From the NCBI GenBank assembly GCA_022376465.1, contig JACDTU010000017.1, positions 620,001 through 684,000 on the forward strand: a stretch of DNA of 64,000 nt, in the 5' to 3' direction. The notes under the pieces are model-generated. The model saw only the letters and a program-made list of their open reading frames with translations. It had not been told where the DNA came from and searched no databases. This document shows, in pieces, positions 57,163 to 64,000 of this stretch. Numbering within the stretch: the stretch's first letter is position 1; every line of letters starts with the position of its first letter. The translations under genes were made by a program, and so were the position numbers. The DNA comes from Cubamyces lactineus (taxonomy: Eukaryota; Basidiomycota; Agaricomycetes; Polyporales; Polyporaceae).

Positions 57163-58947
57163 TTTGTGTTGGTTGTGGGGTTGGAATTAGGAGAGGAGGG
57201 AGATGTAGTCGTGAGAGGGGAGAGAGACGTGAGCGTGAGCGTGAGCGTGGAGGGGGGCAGAAGCAAGAGGGGTGGAGAGCGGGGGGACGGGAGGCTTTAT
57301 AGGCGAGAGGGGAGAGGGGCGGGAGGGAAAGAGATTGACTTGGCCATCGCCCTGGCGTTCTCGAACGATGTCTGTGTGAATTTCGAATCAAGGAGCCCGG
57401 CGTTGGGGAGACTCGCGGCAGAGGGCCGTGCCCATTCAGTCCCCCGTGAATGTGACTGCTCTGGCGTCGATCCCACTCCTCCAGCTCGGCTTCCCCGCAG
57501 TCGCCCTCCAGCGCTTCCACCTGCAACCTTCGCCGCGCGCAGTATCTCCTTGGCGTGCATCCGCTCCTCAGCGGACCGCGCAGCTCTCAAAGTGGGGGGC
57601 ACGTTGGTCGCAGCACGCGGCGGTGGAGGAGGACGAGGGGGCGGGTGACGTCAGGGCGTGCGGGGGCGTAAACGTAGAGCCGGCCCTCCCATCACGTTCT
57701 CCGGTGGCGGTCCGGTTCCCATCACACGCACGGCGCGGCCTCTTGCCTCTTTTTGACCATCTGGCGGGGGCGTCGGCCGGCGGGAACGGCCAGGGGGGCG
57801 GCGAAGAGGAAAATCGGAGAACGTTCTGGGCTGCAGCAACGACGACGACGACGTGCATCCATTCCTTTGAGCCTCCTCGTGCTCTCTCCGGTCGCCGTCG
57901 GCGTACTAGGCTCCGTTTCCTCTGGACTTTTCTTTGCTTTTGCTCAAACAGGAACTTCAACCACCTTGCGACGTGGCGTGGCTCACATACTCTCTTCCTC
58001 CCGGCCGGGTCCGCCAACGCGGAATGAAGCCGTAGATGAGTACGTACTACCATTCATTGACATGTCACGCCCGCCCCAAACACGGCGCGGAGGCTTTGAA
58101 CCCTCTTCTGCATTCACCGCTTATAGCGCAGGCCTCGAGGTACGTGTCTAGCTCTCTTCTTGCACCTCTTCGCGCCACGCCCTGCTTCCCGTTTCTCCGC
58201 GCCCGTGAGAGATGTGAGACGTCTCACCTCGGGCTTCAGCACGGACGCGGTCATCAGCTGTCTGACATCAGCTATGAGTCGCAGCGTGGCACTGGCAGCA
58301 TCGACGCTAGTTTCCGTCATTGTCGACTGGCTTCGCTGCGCCGGCTTCCAGTCAAAGGCCCATCTGTCCAGCTGGAACGCTAATGAGTTCTCGGTACGTA
58401 CGTTCGTCTTCCGTGTACGTGTACACGACCATCCTAGATCCGGTAAGTCTTCTGATTCTTCTCAACCACACTGCATGACAGGCCTGGAGTTCCTCCATCC
58501 GCGGCCGTAAATCCGTATACGTGGCACAATCTGTGCGTACGTACGTCCGCCTGCCCGTTACGCTTTCAAGCTGTCTTCTGGGCCCTGGCCCCAGTGGACG
58601 TCGCATCTCAATTGACACACATGGTACGAAGCGGAATTGCAACGTCTTCGCCCTTTGGCGGGACCGCGACATCCCGTCTAGCGTACACCATACACCATGC
58701 ACGATGTAGGTGTGCGCTCTTGAAACAGGTACGTTCCCAGCTCACACCCGGCACAATTGGCCTGATGCATCGCATCGGTACGGCATCCCAGCCACACAAC
58801 CACATCAAAGTGGCCCCACCCCGGCGCGCATGTGGCGGTCCTTGCTAGGCGCATCAGCGTTGTCGGAAATTTCTCACGCGCATCGCGAGGCCTCAAGAGG
58901 CCTTTCGAGGGGGTCGAGGGTCTGATCTGATCGCGAGGGTAAGTCAA

Positions 58948-58982
58948 ATCTGCGGGAGGCCCTCCCGAGGCCCTCCCGAGGA
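58948..58982. repeat. Short tandem GC repeat
   Basis: Units close to GAGGCCCTCCC follow each other directly, and related GAGGCCT pieces lie 60-80 bases upstream and 55 bases downstream. It looks like a minisatellite remnant. Confidence 0.5.
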
Positions 58983-59361
58983 CCCATGATCATCAGGAGA
59001 TTGATGTCCCCTCGGCTGGCTGGCGATAGCTCCTGAGGCCTCTTGAGTTCTGCAAGCGATCCTGAGGTACGCGAGACCTCGCGATCCCGATGCATGCCTT
59101 CACGCGGTCACGCGATGAGTGACCAGTGTTCCGGAGGAAAAGCAAACCTGCCGAGGCTTGACAAGCGGTTATCATTGCGTAGGTTCGTTAGCCGCGTACT
59201 TACTTACTTAGATCTTTACTCCTTACTGCTGTTCATGTTTACTTACTTACCTTGATATTCGTGACGGTATTCACTGCTTAAAGTTATTAGTTACTGTTCT
59301 TACACTGATTTGTAACGGGGGACTTACGACTTTGAGTTGGCCAGCGCCTTTTTTTATTGGG

Positions 59362-59440
59362 AGTCTCGGGATTCGAACTGAGGGCCTCATGAGAACAGGA
59401 AAGCACTCCCTGGGCGGTAAAACCACTAGACCACCCAAGC
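59362..59440 (-). repeat. tRNA-like / SINE-like element with A and B boxes
   Basis: The minus strand has TGGTCTAGTGG (A-box-like, 59423-59433) and, about 45 bases on, GTTCGAATCCC (B-box-like, 59368-59378), the internal RNA polymerase III promoter of tRNA genes. A full cloverleaf does not form: the acceptor arms GCTTGGG and GACTCCC do not pair and the T-stem has a mismatch. A tRNA-derived SINE or decayed tRNA pseudogene fits better than a working tRNA. Confidence 0.45.
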
Positions 59441-59741
59441 TTTGTATACATACAACGTCCATAGGCCATGTCACCGTTTTGTGTCAGTTACTTGTAGAGA
59501 CCAGTATACGCCGGGGTAGTAAGTAACCATCATAAGGATGTTTAACATTGGGTAGTACCTGAGACGTCTAGCTAGGAGTAATCGTACAACGGGTAACATG
59601 CAAAGAAAACTCTGTTGTGGAAGACGACACCTGAGAGGTTCTAATGACTACAGCAACATTACAATGAGAAAGCCGCTGGGAATATATCAGCAGTCCGTCG
59701 GGACAAGAGTTATAGACTCTAAGGGCAGGTACATTACCTTG

Positions 59742-61963
59742 CTACTTCTTCTTGGTTCGCGTGCTCGCGCGACGAGGTGCTGGTGCATTCGGCACGGCAA
59801 GTCCATTACCATCCTCCGGCTCCACGATGACACCCTGACTCGGAGCTCTCTTTCCCTGACGCCCCCCGTGCGATTTCTTGGAAGGCGCGGGGGGAACAAG
59901 CGGCGGCACTTGCTCGCTCGGAGCGTCTGCACTCGCAGCCCGGCTCTCTCTCGCAACGTCGCTCGACCCAGCGGGACGTGGACGCGGACGTGGCTTGCCC
60001 CCCGCAGGTGCTGATTGCGAGTCTGTGATTGTAATGTTAGCAAGGGCGGGCGCAATCGAGGTGTCGACTTGAATGCTAGGCGGGGATGGCCAAGGAGGAT
60101 CGTGCGCCACCGGGGCGATCGGCGCAGTATTCTCCACAACTACGCTTGGAGGGGCTGAGGAAATGGGATTTGGACGTCTGCTGTGAGCAACACTTGGAGG
60201 GGCGGACGAGATGGGCGCTGGACGCCCGGTGAGATTGGGGCTGGGTGCCGAAGTCGAAGTCAGCAACGCATCTGCCTGCACAGATGTGGACGGGATGGCA
60301 TCAGCTTCGGGCTAACGCAAGACAAGGGGTTTTAGTCCGGGGAATACACGGGTGGAGGCGCGCTGACCTGTACATTCGGCGGAGATGTGTTGTTAGGGGA
60401 TCCAGGGCTTGAGTCGGATTCTGCACCTTCCAGTTCCGTGAGGTCGTCTGATTCAGCTGCGGCGGCCGTATTGACGGCAGATTCCGAGTTGAGTGTCGAT
60501 TCCTCCCACACGTTCTGAAAGACGCGTGCTTCCAGCCAATCCCAAATCGCCTGCATGCGGTCGGAGTGTCGAGCCTTTATGAGGTACTTCATATAATCTT
60601 CGTAGTTGCTCAGGTAGCGGAACCCAGACACTGTCCCGACAGTGTCAAACCAAGTGTCTGCTGATAAGAGATGTCGAACCTATTGATAGATCAGTAGACC
60701 GCCTGTATGAGCTCGGAAAGTACTCACGCAGACTGCGGCGAATGCAATCATGTGGCACGTCAGCTTCTTGACTCCGAGTTTCATGCCGTAGGTGCTTGAG
60801 ATCGGCGCCTTCACCCTATTCGTCAAGGAGGCTTTGCCGAAGAGCATGAGACGGATCATCTGTCAATAGCGAGAAGTTATTGAGCTAATCTGGTTCAACA
60901 GAGTGGCTGTCATACATACGTTCGCAATGGCCGTGTTTTTGAATCGATACCTGATGTTGCCGGGATGTGCTGCGTCGTAGATGATGGGAGGAAAGGTGTC
61001 GCTGGGCGTCGAGCAAAGCCTCTTGCAAGCCGGGTCTACAGCCATGGCCTTCTGAGGATCCAGCGAGAAGAAGATCATATGGTTGAGGTTCGGGATGTCG
61101 ACGAAGATCTCAGCGCGCTTGTCTCGGCCGGCGGAGATAATCTTGCTCTTCTGATCCCCGATGAAGTGGTCGAACTAGAGGAATGTCAACGTCCATTGCG
61201 TCGATGTAATGGAAAGTGGCTTACCACGGGCTGGAAGTACGGGTTGGGGATATGAGGCCGAAGGGTGAGCGACACAAAGTCCCATATCTCCGCGGCGCAG
61301 GCCTTATCGAACGCCGACACCTTCTCTGCCTTTTTCCCCTTGTTGTTCGCTTTGTTCTTCCTCTTGTCGCCTTCAGGCGTCTTGTCGTTGTCGTTGTCGT
61401 TGTCGTTAGGATACCGCGCATGGTAGTTGAGGGGGTCGATGTCCGGTCGTGCTGTGAGGTAGTACGCGCCGGGAGGGAGTGGCCAGGCGCGGTGGATGTA
61501 GGTAAACTCACGCGCGCTATCTCTGATGAGGTCCTTCAGTGCGGAAAGGCCGTCGTCGGCTGCCACGCTGTCTGTTGGTTCGGCCGTTGAGGCCTGCGCG
61601 CTCTCCTGCGGGGTCCCTTTGCGTCTCTTCCGGGACTTGTTCTGTGCGACCAAGAGGGCGATCTGGGCCTCCATCTCACGTATCTTGTCTTTCTGCTGGT
61701 CGGTATGCTGCTGCAAAGCGTAGAACTCCTTTAAAGATCGGAAATCGATGAGCAACGGTCTTGAGCGCGCCCATTTGAAGAGTACATACTTGTTTATAGT
61801 CCACTGCGCCCGAGGCGCTGCTGCCACTGGGGCGTGCGCGAGCTCTTGTCGAGTTGCTCTGTTGCTGGCGTGACGAGCCAAATCCTTCGTCCTCCGATTC
61901 ATCGTCCTCCGATTCATCGTCAAATTCAATTACCTCTATATCGTGATCACCTAAGGAGGGCAT
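59742..61963 (-). CDS. Conserved basidiomycete protein of unknown function
   Basis: Six exons (61963-61790, 61728-61225, 61174-60920, 60859-60728, 60679-60368, 60311-59742) give 648 aa. The N-terminus is acidic (DDESEDDESEDEG). A coiled-coil-like stretch follows (ALQQHTDQQKDKIREMEAQI) with a basic patch (KSRKRRKG) that could be a nuclear signal. An Asn-Asp microsatellite stretch (NDNDNDND) precedes the core: FDKACAAEIWDFVSLTLRPH, DPACKRLCSTPSDTFPP, RYRFKNTAIANMIRLMLFGK and NYEDYMKYLIKARH. The C-terminus is Pro/Ser-rich and ends in basic ASTRTKKK. The core resembles multi-copy agaricomycete families of unknown function (perhaps the DUF6698 type, from memory). Role unknown; it may derive from a mobile element. 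Confidence 0.72.
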
Positions 61964-64000
61964 GCTGCAAGGTGTCTATCAGTTATGCAGCGCGCAATCT
62001 TCGAGGGCAGGCGTCCATACCTAAAGGCGCAAACAAGAGTTTGGGGAAGCTGAGTAGGTCGCGGTCGTGGTCGTAGGTTGGGTTGCAGGCTTACCAGTCT
62101 TTATATCCACCACATGTCGATGGCAGCCGAGCTCCGGCAAGTCGGCCGAACAACGTCAAAGAGGGAGACTTCTGTCTGACACCGCGCTATCAGTATGTGC
62201 GATACCATCGATAGGTAACATGAAACTGACCGTCTGCATCGCTTCGCAAGGACCTGTGGTTCTTGCAATGATTACGCCACATGAAGCATACCTGGTGACT
62301 CTCGTGAGGACCTCATGACGCACGGCGATGGTTTGGGTGAGAGAGGAGCTCGTTTCCGAGCAGATCTCAGGAAGGTCGAAGGAATAGAAACGACTTACTG
62401 ATTCCGATATTGTCGCACGAGGTTCTATTGTATCAGGAGGACGATCAGCTCCACAGCTGTCAGGCTCCATCCCTATTACCGTGTTTCCGTTGACAGGCCG
62501 AAAGAACTGGGAAGCGACTAAGCCCAGGATGTCGAGCTGAGCCAGGTGGGGGAGGGGCTGGGTCCACTCGCCATGCGACTGCGGCCGCAGTGACGGTGAT
62601 GACCACAACGTCGACGGCAGCAGAGAAGTTGTGGTAAGGATACTGGAGCGCAAGATCAGAGGGGACAAGTGATTCAACAGCACCGGAACTTACGCCATCC
62701 TTGAGAGGCTTCTGAGTGCGGGAGTCTGTTGACGCTCCCGGCGCAACGCTCACGGCAATTGAGATGGACTGGCTGACAACGGAGGACTCGGGGGTTGTGA
62801 GGAAGGGCGTCTTCCTGCAAACGGTCATCGCCGTTCTGCTCGCTTTGGTCACTGGGATGAAGACCCTATGGTCGTCAACTGTCCATGGTCGTCGTCGTCG
62901 AGGGCCTGAGTATAAGCCCTCGCCAGCGCCATGAGTGGTGCCAGGCTTGGGTCGTCCATCGCCTCGATCGTGTCGACTTGCAAGAGAGACTTCTTGGACT
63001 GGGAGGGGTGACCAAGCGACCTGCAGTGGGACACATGAGGTTGCCGTCCAAGTGTTGCGCATGGAACGACGCGAGGTCTCTGACTCGAACTTTGACTGAC
63101 CATGTTCGGCTCTCTCGTTCGTCTTTCGCGCGCCGCCGACGCTCGAGCTCCGAGGGCCTCGTTCCAGTCCTACTGCACGCTGCTCCATCACTGCTCGACG
63201 GCCTTCTTTTACCTGGAGACCATGGCGGTGCGCAATCAGCGTTGCTGCGTGTGGGCATATTTCTGAACGGCGGTCGCAGGTTTAGAGGGCTTAGGTGACG
63301 AGCGGGTATCGCCTCCGCCTCCTGCACTAGATAGCCCGTCCCTTCGGTCTGCGTCTGTACATGCTACTCTGTGACTTTGACGAGGTTCGTGAGCAAGCTT
63401 TGAAGACGGAGATCGTCGACTGTGGACTTGCGTGCTATTGCTCGAAAGACCGTGAGAGTTCGAGTGCCGTTTTGAGCTGCTTTGCGGGCTGATCTGAGAT
63501 CGAGGGAGGGGAAGGAGGCTGCGGCGAGCGAGAGTGTGAGCGAAGGTCAGTGACCGACTATTTGCAGTAGCGGCCCTGGCCCTCCTGGTCCTCTTGGTCC
63601 TCTGACATGTCCATACCGGCCGGCTCGCGCGTCCGCGGCCGCCCAAGTTCGTCTCTTCGTGGCCTTCGCTCTTCTTCCTCAGCGGCGACCTCTTCCTCGT
63701 CGAACTCATCCACAGGCTCGAGCTGGTGAGCAATGACGGTGGCAATGTGTCGTCGTCGTCGTCAGACTCCGCATTGTGCTCGTCCCCACGGCGGTTACGT
63801 GAGCACCTGCGAGCGATTGCCGTGTTTTGTGTGATTGAGTCTTCAGTTTGGAGACTGCTCCGGAGAGGTCCGGCTACTCGGAGACGTGTTGAGGCTCGCC
63901 TGATGGGCGACCAGAGACAGTTTCGAAGGATAGGGAGGTTGGTTAGGTGGCTAGACGGTGATATGTCAAGGTGTCGTCTGATTAGCATAAGGGCCGCAAC
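61964..64000. other. Unresolved right edge
   Basis: About 2 kb. Minus-strand ORFs at 63988-63236 (Ser/Arg-rich), 63327-62849, 63191-62460 and 62683-62156 might be exons of one gene running in from the right edge. Splice sites are ambiguous, and no domain appears. One frame holds an acidic run (EPVDEFDEEEVAAEEEE), another AMDDPSLAPLMALARAYTQA. I cannot support a gene model. Confidence 0.3.

Larger units (their letters stand above)
57163..59741. other. Gene-less region with repeats and a Pol III-like element
   Basis: About 2.6 kb. It begins with the purine-rich (plus strand) promoter of CFEM2. A patch at 58880-58982 has repeated GAGGCC and CCCTCCCGAGG units. A TTACTTACTTA patch lies near 59205-59250, and a tRNA-like A/B-box element at 59368-59433. 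Short ORFs across 57.3-58.5 kb are Arg/Pro/Ser-rich and unsupported. Confidence 0.45.

Noticed and set aside
59362..59440. Functional tRNA gene on the minus strand
   Set aside because: A and B boxes match, but acceptor arms do not pair and the T-stem has a mismatch; kept only as a SINE-like or decayed element.
1..64000. CRISPR arrays, rRNA genes, bacterial-type operons or insertion sequences
   Set aside because: None seen; the gene structure is eukaryotic throughout.

Overview
The window looks like nuclear DNA of a filamentous basidiomycete, most likely an agaricomycete and plausibly a polypore (my inference from gene content). The genes are split by many short GT-AG introns of about 45-70 bases. 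They include a fungal G-alpha, CFEM proteins, F-box/leucine-rich-repeat-like proteins, a tandem array of fungal O-methyltransferases and a relic of a basidiomycete non-LTR retrotransposon. No bacterial operons, rRNA genes, CRISPR arrays or convincing functional tRNA genes were seen. Gene models were built by hand by joining exons so that reading phase is kept across every intron.

Layout. 0-10 kb holds housekeeping and surface genes: a Dus1-type tRNA-dihydrouridine synthase (-), a CFEM/GPI protein (+), a 14-TM-type MFS transporter (+) and a G-protein alpha subunit (+). 10-12.2 kb is a long pyrimidine-rich stretch with no gene I can support. 12.2-16.7 kb holds two paralogous F-box-type proteins (-). 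17.2-24 kb holds four small secreted Thr/Val-rich proteins (called TVR1-TVR4 here) arranged symmetrically around an HBN1-like nitroreductase. 24.5-44.3 kb holds seven O-methyltransferase copies. OMT1-OMT5 are on the minus strand (OMT2 carries an in-frame stop). OMT6 and a decayed OMT7 are on the plus strand, and a hot-dog thioesterase-like gene sits between the two groups. 44.5-47.5 kb holds a third Thr/Val-rich pair (TVR5, TVR6). 49.9-52.7 kb is a flavin monooxygenase of Baeyer-Villiger type (+). 53-54.7 kb is a third F-box protein (-). 55.1-55.9 kb is the retrotransposon relic. 56.3-57.2 kb is a second CFEM/GPI protein (-). 59.7-62 kb is a conserved protein of unknown function (-). The right edge is unresolved.

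The most interesting structure is the TVR family. Six genes form three head-to-head pairs, and each pair has one member of subfamily A (TVR1, TVR4, TVR6) and one of subfamily B (TVR2, TVR3, TVR5). Every gene has two exons. The first encodes little more than the signal peptide and ends with a phase-1 intron. Each mature protein begins with a short segment holding one conserved cysteine, followed in most by a dibasic (Kex2-like) or basic linker and then a long alternating Thr-x-Thr-x domain. I do not recognise this family. The repeated A/B head-to-head arrangement suggests co-expressed partner proteins of the cell surface or secreted matrix.

The OMT array, the nitroreductase, the monooxygenase and the MFS transporter could all handle small aromatic molecules. 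There is no polyketide, peptide or terpene backbone gene, so I do not call a biosynthetic cluster.
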